NCBI RefSeq assembly: GCF_009687865.1
Contig: NZ_BLAE01000073.1
Span: forward strand, 1-60,655
Source: Acrocarpospora macrocephala
GTDB lineage: Bacteria > Actinomycetota > Actinomycetes > Streptosporangiales > Streptosporangiaceae
Length of the DNA stretch: 60,655 nucleotides
Direction: 5' to 3'
Position 1 is the first letter of the stretch; every line of letters starts with the position of its first letter. Below the pieces are notes generated by a model. It did not search any database and had not been told where the DNA came from. It saw nothing but the letters and a program-made list of their open reading frames with translations. Shown here piece by piece: positions 51,225 through 59,139 of the stretch. The position numbers were made by a program, and so were the translations under genes.

Positions 51225-53975
51225 TCACTCACCCAGCTTCCGCCACATCCAGGTGGGCAAGTGGACCAGAGCCGTGGAGATGCCCGCGCGCATATAGAGG
51301 TCGGTGAAACGGCCGACCGCGTCAGCCGCTGCCCGCCGGCTCGCGGCGAACATCTGCGCCGCGGCTCGGGTGTCGCCCGTCAGCTTGAGGGCCACGCCGT
51401 ACTCCTGGCGGGTCTCGGCCGTGTGCGGATGCCCGGGACCGAGCACGGCGAGCTGTCCGTCCAGTGCCTGGGCGAAAAGGCCGCGCGCTGATTCCCAGTC
51501 GCCGGTCTGCTCGAACGTCTGCCCCAGCAGAAACATGGCGCGCAGGAGCAGGGGATGCCGGTTGCCCGCGTGCCGCCGGAGCAACGCGATCGTGCGGGTG
51601 AGTTCGGCGCGTCCCCGCTCCGGCTCGCCGCGCGAGACCAGCGCGTAGCCCAGGCCCACGGCCGCGCCCAAGGTCACCAGGTGATATTCGCCGTGGCTGC
51701 GGCGGTACTCGTCGCCGAGCCGGCGGAGCGACCGCTCCGCGCGTTCCCAGCCGCTGTGATCGGGACGCAGGTCGGTCAGGTGCGGGGTGAGCAGCGCCTC
51801 GGCCAGGACCTCCTGGGCCTCCGAGCACCGGCTGTGGTGCGGCAGATCCAGGTCCCGGTAGTGCCCGATCACGGACTCCGCCAGCGCGCGGGCGCCGGGC
51901 GAGTCGCCGAGCGCCAGCCGTACCCGGGCCAGTTCCAGCCGCGCCTGCTGGAGCCCGTCCGCCTCGACCGCATGCCGGGCCAGCAGGTTCCTGGCCTCGC
52001 GTTCGGCGTCGCGGAGCCGCCCGCGTAGCCGCAGACCGCGCAGATGGGCCAGTCCGGTCGCGAGCTCGGGCGGGGCGCTGAGCAGGTCAGCCCAGTACGG
52101 CTCGGCCTCGGCGAACCGGCCCAGGGCGTCCAGGGACGCGGCGTGGATGAGCAGGGCCTGCCGGCCCCGCACGCGCGTGGCGCGGGCGATCGCCATGTCG
52201 TAGGCGCCCGCCTCATAGTGCGCGCGAGCCGCGGCCAGGGCCAGGTCCGGATCATCCGGCCGGCCCTCGATCAGCCGGTCGCGGTACCGCGCGGAGGACA
52301 CCGCCTCCCCACACGACTCGTAGTGGTCGGCGAGCAGCCGCAGGAGAGCTTCCGTCAGTTCAGCGGGTAGTTCGGCGCGCCCGGCCAGGACGTCCGCGTG
52401 CGGCAGCAACTCGCTCCGATCGGTCTCGGCCGCCAGCGTGGTCAGCGCGCGTGCCATCGCGAGCTCGGCTTGGGATTGGAGCGGTTGGAGGTAGCGCCGC
52501 GCCGCGTCCAGCACCAGCGGATGGATCTGCCAGGAGGAGCCCGTGCGGGTGGCGAGCAAGCGCCGCCGGAGACCTTCCAGCGCGGTGGCCACCGTCGCCT
52601 CGGGGCGCAGCGAACGGGCCGCCGAGTCGATCAAGCGGGCTGGCAGCGGGGCCGGCGCGACCGTCAGCGCGACCTCGATGATGAGCCGCTGCGTGTCGTC
52701 CAGGGCGAGCACCGCGTCATGGAACATGGCTGTGACCGGCTCCGGCACCGTATGGTCGGTCATCAGCCGGTCGGCGTAGTCCTGGTAGGAAATCAGCCCT
52801 TGCTGATCGCGGAGCTCCAGTCCGGCCAGCGCGGCGGCGTACGCGTTGCCGCCCAGGCGTCCCACGATCCGGTCCAGCGCCTCGACCTCGCCGGAATCCG
52901 TGGCGGGGCGGTAACCGCTCAGCAGCAGGCGCCCGTCGGCTGAGGTCAGCGGGCCGACTTCGATGCTGGTGACAGCTCTCCCGTACGGATTCTCGCGCGT
53001 GGTCAGCCCGTAGGCGAGGCTACGCGAGATGAGCACGGTCCGGATCCGCTGCTCGGCCGGGATGAGCAGCTGGTCGGCCACCTCTGGAGCCAGATCGGGC
53101 GGGACGTCGTCGATCACCCACAGGCTCGGCTCCGGCCTGGCGGCGAGATACTCGGCGAGGATGTGCGACAGCCGGCTCTGATCGGCTCCGGCGTAGTCAA
53201 GTCCCAGCATGTCGGCGATCGCCCGCAGCTCGACGGCGTATCTGGCGAGCGCGTCCCGCTCGGTGGCGCCCGTCAGGCGCAGCCAGTGGACACCGCCTCG
53301 GAAGGCGGCGCCGTACTGCCAGGCGTACGCGGCGACCAGCGAGGTCTTTCCCATGCCCGCGGCTCCGGCCACAGCCGCGACCGGACCGCAGGTGGGCTCG
53401 GTGATCGCGAGATCGCTGCCGTGCAGCGCGCTGTGCAGCAGCCACTGTTCCCGGTAGCGGCCGTGAAAGCCGGCCTGGCCTGGGGGCCTGCCGTACCAGC
53501 GCGGGCGGTCGTGGAAGGGGACGTCGCCGATGTGCCCGGAGATCGCGGCGACCCAGGACCGGATCCGATCCGCGAGCCGGCGCACTTCTTCCGCCGTGGT
53601 CGGCGCGAGCGCGAACCGGGCGTCCGCGACTTCCACCGGCAGAATGTGATCGGTCTCCTCCTCGGGATTGATCACGATGATCCGGCCGGCGGGGTTTCCC
53701 TCCCGTTGACCCGCGAGGAACGCCGAGGTGAGTTCCCACTGGCAGGCGGGTCTGACCGCGTAGGCCGCCGAGTAGTACGCCACCAGGGTCTTGGACGAAC
53801 GCAGCGCCTGCTCGAGTCCGGCCGAGATGCTGGCGAAGTACCCCAAGCCGTCTTCGTCGATGAAGACACTGAGATCCTTTTCCAGCTCGCGGCAGAGCTT
53901 TCGAACAGGCTCCCGATCACAACCGGCCAGAGACATGAAGACGTCGTACGGCGGCTTACTGCCTTTTGGGGTCAT
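51225..53975 (-). CDS. TIR - NB-ARC - TPR protein (NLR-like)
   Basis: This is a 916-residue protein. Residues about 8-125 are a TIR domain: YDVFMSLAGCD, FIDEDGLGYFASISAGLEQA and CQWELTSAFLAGQ, with the catalytic-type Glu81. TIR domains with this Glu can cleave NAD+ or make cyclic ADP-ribose. An NB-ARC ATPase has Walker A GAAGMGKT (204-211) and Walker B-like PSLWVIDDVPPDL. TPR-like repeats fill the last 400 residues, including the Tpr region EYHLVTLGAAVGLGYALV. The layout is that of NLR-like immune proteins in bacteria. It starts at ATG 53975, only 59 bp from the divergent XRE-NB-ARC gene, and its stop at 51225 is 3 bp from the convergent WD40-STAND stop. Confidence 0.85.
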   Translation of the reverse strand: MTPKGSKPPYDVFMSLAGCDREPVRKLCRELEKDLSVFIDEDGLGYFASISAGLEQALRSSKTLVAYYSAAYAVRPACQWELTSAFLAGQREGNPAGRIIVINPEEETDHILPVEVADARFALAPTTAEEVRRLADRIRSWVAAISGHIGDVPFHDRPRWYGRPPGQAGFHGRYREQWLLHSALHGSDLAITEPTCGPVAAVAGAAGMGKTSLVAAYAWQYGAAFRGGVHWLRLTGATERDALARYAVELRAIADMLGLDYAGADQSRLSHILAEYLAARPEPSLWVIDDVPPDLAPEVADQLLIPAEQRIRTVLISRSLAYGLTTRENPYGRAVTSIEVGPLTSADGRLLLSGYRPATDSGEVEALDRIVGRLGGNAYAAALAGLELRDQQGLISYQDYADRLMTDHTVPEPVTAMFHDAVLALDDTQRLIIEVALTVAPAPLPARLIDSAARSLRPEATVATALEGLRRRLLATRTGSSWQIHPLVLDAARRYLQPLQSQAELAMARALTTLAAETDRSELLPHADVLAGRAELPAELTEALLRLLADHYESCGEAVSSARYRDRLIEGRPDDPDLALAAARAHYEAGAYDMAIARATRVRGRQALLIHAASLDALGRFAEAEPYWADLLSAPPELATGLAHLRGLRLRGRLRDAEREARNLLARHAVEADGLQQARLELARVRLALGDSPGARALAESVIGHYRDLDLPHHSRCSEAQEVLAEALLTPHLTDLRPDHSGWERAERSLRRLGDEYRRSHGEYHLVTLGAAVGLGYALVSRGEPERGRAELTRTIALLRRHAGNRHPLLLRAMFLLGQTFEQTGDWESARGLFAQALDGQLAVLGPGHPHTAETRQEYGVALKLTGDTRAAAQMFAASRRAAADAVGRFTDLYMRAGISTALVHLPTWMWRKLGE

Positions 53976-54034
53976 AATCTATTTTAAGAGGATTTTGGGT
54001 TTTCGGTCCGTACGGTGGCGTTGGAAGGCCCACT
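53976..54034. promoter_or_regulatory. Shared divergent promoter region between TIR and XRE genes
   Basis: A 59-bp spacer with an A/T-rich stretch (TCTATTTTAAGAGGATTTTG) that stands out in this GC-rich window. It must hold promoters for both divergent genes. The HTH of the XRE-NB-ARC protein could bind here; no clear dyad is visible. Confidence 0.4.
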
Positions 54035-56290
54035 ATGGAAGGTCATCCGGCATTCGGTAATGAGTTGCGGCGAGTGCGGGAGGCCGCGGGCTTGTCACTG
54101 GCCGAACTGGGGAAATTGATCCACTACAGCAAGGGATATCTGAGCAAGATTGAATCCGGCGCCAGGCCGGCCAATCTCAAGCTGGCCTGGGCCTGCGACA
54201 ACGCGCTGGGCACGGACGGCGCCCTGGCCGCGCTCGTCGATCTCCAACCGGCCAAGGAGAATCCTAAAGATCCAAAGCCCTTCTCCGGGCTACCTCCGGA
54301 TTCCGTCCACTTCACCGGACGGGCCGAGGAGCTTCGGCGGGTCATTTCGATCCTCCGCTTTGAGCGGAATACCCCGGTTATCCCAAACATAGTGGTTGTG
54401 TCCGGTATGGCGGGCGTCGGCAAGACCGCTTTCGTGACTCGTGTGGCATATCGGATCGAGCGGAGCTTCCCCGGCGGATGCCTGTTCCTCGACCTGCACG
54501 GCTACAGCCCGACAGTTCCTCCGGTCACCCCCGCGGACGCGCTCGACCGGCTGCTTCGCCGCTTGGGCGTACCCGGAGAGCAGATCCCCGATCATGTCGA
54601 CGACCGCGCCGCGCTGTACCGCGATCGGCTCATCGGGAAAAATATGATCATCGTGCTGGACAATGCCGTGAGCGCGGACCAGGTACGCCCCCTGCTGCCG
54701 GCCACGCCGGACTGCCGCGTGCTGATCACCAGCCGGGACCGCCTCCCCTCGCTGGACGACGCGTGCCATCTCACCCTGGACACGCTCCCCACGGCCGAGG
54801 CCACGGCCCTGTTCCGTTCGGTGGCCGGTCAGGACGCGCCGGACCGGGAGGAGATGATCGGGAAGATCGTCGAAGCCTGCGGGCGCCTGCCCCTCGCGGT
54901 CCGCATCATCGCGGCTCGATGCCGCGGCGGCAGCACCCGGAAGCTGGCGGACCTGAGCGCTCGCGTCGCCGACCGGCACAGCCGGCTCGACGAACTCGAT
55001 GACGGCGAGCGCAGCGTCACGTCCGCTTTCACGGTCTCCCACGAGGGCCTGCCCGCCCGGCCACGGCGCGTCTTCGCGCTGCTCGGCCTGCATCCTGCCG
55101 CGGACTGGGACGCGTACGCCGTAGCGGCCCTCGCCGACCTGAGCGTGCCCGAGGCGGAACGCGACCTGGACCGGCTGCTCCGGGCCAACCTGGTGATCGA
55201 GGACTCGGCCGGCCGCTACCACTTCCACGATCTCGTCGGCCTCCATGCCCGCAGGCTCGCCCGATCGGTGATCCCCGAGCAGGAACAACGGGCGGCGGTC
55301 CAACGGCTGCTCGTCTTCTCCCTGGCCACCTTGGTCCAGGCTGACCGGGTCATCACACCCCATCGCTACCTGCCGCCCTCGGCCATCGTCGACAAGCCAC
55401 CGGCGACCCCGGCCCTGGCCGGCTATCAGCAGGCCCTGGCATGGGCCGAAACTGAACGGACGAACCTGGTCGCACTCTGCCGCGCGGCGGTCGAGCTGAA
55501 CCTCGACGCCTTCTGCTGGGAGATCGCATACCTGCTGCGTGGCTATTTCTTCCTCACCAAGCAGTGGGACGACTGGATCCAGACCCATACCCTCGCGATC
55601 GCCGCGGCACGACACTCGGGAAACCGGCACGCCGAGGCCAGGACGCTCAACAATCTGGGTCTCGCCCTGCTGGAGCGGGGCTCATTCGACGCCGCGGAAC
55701 AGCACTATCAGAGCGCGCTGGAAATCTTCCGCGAACTCGGCGACGAGTTCGGGGAGAGCAATGCGCTGGCCAACCATGCCGCCGTGCTCTACTACCGCGG
55801 CGACCACGGCGCGGCACTGCTGGAGAACAAGAACGCCCTGGCCTTCTACGAACGGATGGGAATGCTCCGGAACGTGGCCATCACTCTGCGCAGTATCGCC
55901 TTGGTCGAGGTGGAGCTGGCCCGTTTCACCGAGGCGATCGAGCATCTTCATCGAGCCCTGCGCGTGTTCACCGAACTCGGACTTCATCTGGACGCCGCCA
56001 TGGCGGAGAACTGCCTGGGCGAGACCTACCACCGCCTGGGCGACCTGAAGAATGCCCGGCATTGGCACCTCCAAGGCCTCGAGCACAGCCAGTCCTGCGG
56101 CAGCTCGTACGAGGAGGCACGCGCGCACGGACAACTCGGCAACCTCGCCGCGGATCAGGGAGACCGCGCCACCGCGACGCACCACTGGGAGCGGGCACTG
56201 CGCCACTACGCGGCTCTCCAGGCCCCGGAGGCCGAGAAAATCCGCCGCCGCCTCTCCGCCGGCAACCGCGAGATTCCGGTCGCGAATTGA
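54035..56290 (+). CDS. XRE-type HTH - NB-ARC - TPR regulator (STAND)
   Basis: This is a 751-residue protein. Residues about 7-62 form a Cro/C1-type HTH (AGLSLAELGKLIHYSKGYLS, KIESGARPANLKLAW). NB-ARC begins at HFTGRAEELRRV and has Walker A GMAGVGKT (124-131), Walker B MIIVLDNA, and GLPLAV-like GRLPLAVRII. TPR repeats (about 510-735) include EARTLNNLGLALLERGSFDA and AIEHLHRALRVFTELG. Such proteins are usually transcription regulators, some near antiphage or metabolite clusters. It begins at ATG 54035 with GGAAGG upstream and is divergent to the TIR gene, which it may control. Confidence 0.87.
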   Translation: MEGHPAFGNELRRVREAAGLSLAELGKLIHYSKGYLSKIESGARPANLKLAWACDNALGTDGALAALVDLQPAKENPKDPKPFSGLPPDSVHFTGRAEELRRVISILRFERNTPVIPNIVVVSGMAGVGKTAFVTRVAYRIERSFPGGCLFLDLHGYSPTVPPVTPADALDRLLRRLGVPGEQIPDHVDDRAALYRDRLIGKNMIIVLDNAVSADQVRPLLPATPDCRVLITSRDRLPSLDDACHLTLDTLPTAEATALFRSVAGQDAPDREEMIGKIVEACGRLPLAVRIIAARCRGGSTRKLADLSARVADRHSRLDELDDGERSVTSAFTVSHEGLPARPRRVFALLGLHPAADWDAYAVAALADLSVPEAERDLDRLLRANLVIEDSAGRYHFHDLVGLHARRLARSVIPEQEQRAAVQRLLVFSLATLVQADRVITPHRYLPPSAIVDKPPATPALAGYQQALAWAETERTNLVALCRAAVELNLDAFCWEIAYLLRGYFFLTKQWDDWIQTHTLAIAAARHSGNRHAEARTLNNLGLALLERGSFDAAEQHYQSALEIFRELGDEFGESNALANHAAVLYYRGDHGAALLENKNALAFYERMGMLRNVAITLRSIALVEVELARFTEAIEHLHRALRVFTELGLHLDAAMAENCLGETYHRLGDLKNARHWHLQGLEHSQSCGSSYEEARAHGQLGNLAADQGDRATATHHWERALRHYAALQAPEAEKIRRRLSAGNREIPVAN

Positions 56291-56293
56291 GGT

Positions 56294-56328
56294 GCCGGAT
56301 GCCAGGAACCGCTTCCCCGGCATCCGGC
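56294..56328. terminator. Bidirectional hairpin between the XRE-NB-ARC and DUF305 genes
   Basis: GCCGGATGCC, 15-nt loop, GGCATCCGGC: a perfect 10-bp stem placed between two convergent gene ends (56290 and 56340), fitting a shared terminator. Confidence 0.75.
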
Positions 56329-56339
56329 CGGTCCTCACG

Positions 56340-56960
56340 TCAGAGGCGCTGGAGCAGCTTCTCCATCTGGTCGATCTCTGCCTGCTGGCTCGTCTGAATC
56401 GTCTTGGCGAGCTCGATCGCCCGCGGGTTCTTGCCGTAGCCCTGTTCTTCGACCGCCATCTGGATCGCGCCCTGGTGATGGGCGATCATCATTTCGGCGA
56501 ACAGCTCGTCGAACTCCGTGCCCCGAGCGGTCTGAAGCTTGACCATGTCCTCCTCGGTCATCATCCCGGGCATGCTGTGTCCGCTGTGCCCTCCTTCGGG
56601 GACAGCGGGCTTGCCCCATGCCGACAGCCAGCCGGTCATGGTCTTGATCTCCGGATCCTGCGCGGCTTCGATCTTCGCCGCCAGGTCCTTGACCTCCGGG
56701 TCGGCGGCCTGGGTCGCGGCGAGCTTGGCCATTTCGACCGCCTGCTCGTGGTGCGGGATCATCATCTGCGCGAACTGCACATCGGCGTCGTTGACGGTGA
56801 CCGTGGACTGGGGGGACGCGGTTGCCGGCGGAGCGCTGGTCGCTCCGGGTTCAGCCATCGATCCCTCATCAGCCCCGCAGGCGGTGAGCAGGACGAGGGC
56901 ACTGGCGCCCGCCGTGGCGGACAGCGCGAGACCGCGCAGGTCGGAACGGTTGATGAACAT
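56340..56960 (-). CDS. DUF305-family lipoprotein
   Basis: The 206-residue lipoprotein starts at ATG 56960 with a signal peptide and lipobox-type LVLLTAC at about residue 26. The DUF305 domain carries two His-rich motifs, MMIPHHEQAVEMAKLA and MMIAHHQGAIQMAVEE, with a Met/His-rich GHSGHSMPGMM between them, which suggests copper or other metal binding. DUF305 proteins often lie with copper resistance or redox genes. It follows a DUF6153 membrane-protein gene by 87 bp on the same strand and is probably controlled by the BlaI-type dyad upstream of that gene. Confidence 0.86.
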   Translation of the reverse strand: MFINRSDLRGLALSATAGASALVLLTACGADEGSMAEPGATSAPPATASPQSTVTVNDADVQFAQMMIPHHEQAVEMAKLAATQAADPEVKDLAAKIEAAQDPEIKTMTGWLSAWGKPAVPEGGHSGHSMPGMMTEEDMVKLQTARGTEFDELFAEMMIAHHQGAIQMAVEEQGYGKNPRAIELAKTIQTSQQAEIDQMEKLLQRL

Positions 56961-57047
56961 GACTATGTGGTCTCTTTCCGGTTCGTGAATCCTGTTATTT
57001 CGGCCATGTACGGGCAGACGCCTGTAAGCGCCCGCCATCGAGTCGGC

Positions 57048-57470
57048 CTAAATACGCAGAACCGAAAGACGTGCCAAGCGGAGAGCGGTTCTCTCCGGCG
57101 GTGGCCGGGCGGCCAACGGACCCGATGTACCGCTGGCCGCCGCGATCCCAGTGGCCAGCCGTGACCAGGTCGACGGCAAGCCGAGCAGCAGCGCGAGCAC
57201 GGTCAGCACGGCCACGCACACCGAGGTGGGATCCGGCCCCGGCACCTGGCCGCCAGCCACAGAAATGCCATCCGCTGGTGGCCCGGCGAGGACAGGTGCT
57301 TCCAGGAATCCGTGAGGATTGACGGCATGCTCGGATACTGGGGGTAGCTCCGCGTGAGCATGCTCGGCGTCGATGTGCCCGAGCGTGTGCATCCCCAAGA
57401 CGCCCAGGACCAGCGCGAGGAGCAGCAGCCAGCGCGACGCTTCTAGACGCCGAGCGGCCTGGCCGTCCAT
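57048..57470 (-). CDS. DUF6153-like small membrane protein
   Basis: The 140-residue protein has an N-terminal TM helix (SRWLLLLALVLGVLGMHTL), then a His-rich short segment (TLGHIDAEHAHAEL) and a second hydrophobic helix (SVCVAVLTVLALLLGLPSTW), with a basic Pro/Arg-rich C-terminus. This layout and the neighbouring DUF305 gene match the DUF6153 family of actinobacteria. The His cluster may bind metal. The start at ATG 57470 follows GGGGAG. A dyad lies 18 bp upstream. Confidence 0.7.
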   Translation of the reverse strand: MDGQAARRLEASRWLLLLALVLGVLGMHTLGHIDAEHAHAELPPVSEHAVNPHGFLEAPVLAGPPADGISVAGGQVPGPDPTSVCVAVLTVLALLLGLPSTWSRLATGIAAASGTSGPLAARPPPERTALRLARLSVLRI

Positions 57471-57487
57471 CGCTCCCCTGACGATCG

Positions 57488-57508
57488 CCTACTATCTGAC
57501 TTAGTAGG
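57488..57508. promoter_or_regulatory. BlaI/CopY-type dyad operator upstream of the DUF6153-DUF305 unit
   Basis: CCTACTA, 7-nt spacer TCTGACT, TAGTAGG: a perfect 7-bp inverted repeat, 18 bp upstream of the start at 57470 and downstream of the BlaR1-like gene. It is a good candidate for the repressor encoded at 58502-58882. Confidence 0.72.
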
Positions 57509-57554
57509 TTGCTTCTCCTGAGAGTACCGGACGATTCCCGGCGCGTGCCGCGAA

Positions 57555-58505
57555 CTAGAAGATCGACAGATGATGGCAGTGATGGGCCAGCAACGCCGTC
57601 ACACCAGGGAAGGCGGCCACGATCGCCGGGCCCAGGAGCAGGGCGCCGATGGCCGCCAAGCCCGCCAGGCGTTCGCGCCGGCCCAACGGGCTGGCGGGAC
57701 TGAGCATGCGGCGCACTCGGGTCAGTGCCGTCTCGCCGCCCGCGCCCAGCATGAAAGCCGGTGCCCGTCCGGTGGCCAGCCGTACCAGCGCGCCCGCGAT
57801 GTGGATGCGAGCGTGGCGGCGGGCCGCGACGTCATCGGCGAGCAACTCGACCAGGCGCACCACTTCGCTCCTGGCCCGAATGAACAGGGGAAGCCGCGGA
57901 AACGCCCGCACCAGCGCCTCGACGATCGCGATGACCAGATGGTGGCGGCCTCGCAGGTGGGCCTGCTCATGAGCGAGAACGGCGGCCACCTGCTCGGGAG
58001 GCAGAGATTGGATCGCGCCGGTCGTGATGACCGCGCGTCCTTGCCGGCCGGGAAGGCAGTAGGCGGCAGGCACCTCGTGGTCGAGGACGACCGCGTCCAA
58101 CTCGCCGTCATGACGGCCGAGGAGATTCAGCATGTCGCTGTGCTCACGTCGTTCACGCCCGGCCATGACCAGCACCGCCGCCGTGCAGTACGTCAACCTG
58201 GCCGCGATCAGTCCGGCACCGGCCAGAGCGGCGAGCAATCCAGGGAATGCCGGGACGGCGCCGTGGGAGAACATGGCGGCACAGGCCTGAAAGAAACCCG
58301 CCAGCCCGTGGGCGACCACCGAAGGCGGCACCGCGGCCGCCAGCGCGGCCAGTATCGCCGAAGCCACCGCCGACGCGCAGGAGGCCAGCCATACCCCCAG
58401 TGCCAGGCGGGGGGCACGTTCGGCCCATTCCCCCCAGCTCAGCAGGCGAGGCAGCACGATCACCGCCGCGGCGGCGTACCCGGCGAGAACAAGGGGGACG
58501 ATCAT
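57555..58505 (-). CDS. BlaR1-like M56-family membrane metallopeptidase
   Basis: The 316-residue integral membrane protein has three to four TM helices in the N-terminal half and the zinc motif HEQAHLRGRH (HExxH type, about residue 178), with a downstream Glu/Asp candidate in ELLADDVAARRHARI. M56 proteases of the BlaR1/MecR1 type sense a signal and cleave a BlaI-type repressor. There is no beta-lactam-sensing penicillin-binding domain here, so the signal is probably different. Its start overlaps the repressor gene end by 4 bp. Confidence 0.85.
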   Translation of the reverse strand: MIVPLVLAGYAAAAVIVLPRLLSWGEWAERAPRLALGVWLASCASAVASAILAALAAAVPPSVVAHGLAGFFQACAAMFSHGAVPAFPGLLAALAGAGLIAARLTYCTAAVLVMAGRERREHSDMLNLLGRHDGELDAVVLDHEVPAAYCLPGRQGRAVITTGAIQSLPPEQVAAVLAHEQAHLRGRHHLVIAIVEALVRAFPRLPLFIRARSEVVRLVELLADDVAARRHARIHIAGALVRLATGRAPAFMLGAGGETALTRVRRMLSPASPLGRRERLAGLAAIGALLLGPAIVAAFPGVTALLAHHCHHLSIF

Positions 58506-58882
58506 GAGCGGCCCTGCGGCGGGTACACCTGGAGGGCAGCCTCCAGAGCGGCCGCTTCCTCGGGGGTGAGCCGTTCCAGGAAGTGGACCAGCGTGGCCGC
58601 CTGGTTACCACCCGAGGCGAGGGCTTCTCGCATCAGCTGGGCGGTGTAGGCCTCCTTGCTGGCCACCGGCTCATAGACGTACGCCCGGCCGACCGGCTTG
58701 CGACGGAGCAGCCCCTTGGTGTGGAGGTTGTCCATCACCGTCATGACGGTGGTGTAGGCGATCTCCCGCTCCCTGCGCAGCTCTTCGAGCACGGTCCGCA
58801 CCGACGCCGGCCGGCGGGAGGCCCACAGCCGGTCCATGATCACTGATTCCAGGTCTCCCAGACCACGCATCGCCTGCCACAC
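58502..58882 (-). CDS. BlaI/MecI/CopY-family repressor
   Basis: The 126-residue winged-helix protein matches the family: LGDLESVIMDRLWASRRPAS, VRTVLEELRREREIAYTTVM, and TVMDNLHTKGLLRRKPVGRA (recognition helix), with YVYEPVASKEAY and a dimerisation tail. It should bind dyads such as the one at 57488-57508 and be inactivated by the adjacent M56 protease. GTG 58882 has GGAGG about 6 nt upstream; ATG 58870 is an alternative. The controlled genes probably include the DUF6153-DUF305 pair. Confidence 0.88.
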   Translation of the reverse strand: MWQAMRGLGDLESVIMDRLWASRRPASVRTVLEELRREREIAYTTVMTVMDNLHTKGLLRRKPVGRAYVYEPVASKEAYTAQLMREALASGGNQAATLVHFLERLTPEEAAALEAALQVYPPQGRS

Positions 58883-59049
58883 CCCCTGCCTCCGCTCTCG
58901 GAATGCTATCGAGCATCGTAGCTGCGCCGACTGACGGTTACACCTGCGATCAGGCGAACAGCCGATTCAGCTCTGCGATCTTCTGTACTATTCGCCCAAG
59001 TCGGGAATACGAGGAGAAATAGTAGTGGCTGTGTCGGTGAGACTTGGGC

Positions 59050-59067
59050 CAACGCCGGTGAGTTAAG
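59050..59067 (+). repeat. Left terminal inverted repeat of the IS4-type element
   Basis: CAACGCCGGTGAGTTAAG pairs perfectly with the last 18 bases of the window. Confidence 0.85.
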
Positions 59068-59139
59068 GATCTAGATAAGCAACAAGGTCCCCGCGGGAGA
59101 CTGGCTTCGACCAAGAGAACCATCGCCCTGGAGACCTCG

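Noticed and set aside
58903-58930. Second BlaI-type dyad (GCTA-N10-TAGC) near the repressor promoter
   Set aside because: The spacing (10 nt) and half-sites differ from the clear dyad at 57488, so it is too weak to call.
58950-59049. Minus-strand tail encoding SRLGRIVQKIAELNRLFA next to the IS
   Set aside because: It could be the end of a gene cut by the IS, but there is no recognisable family and the fragment is too short to call.
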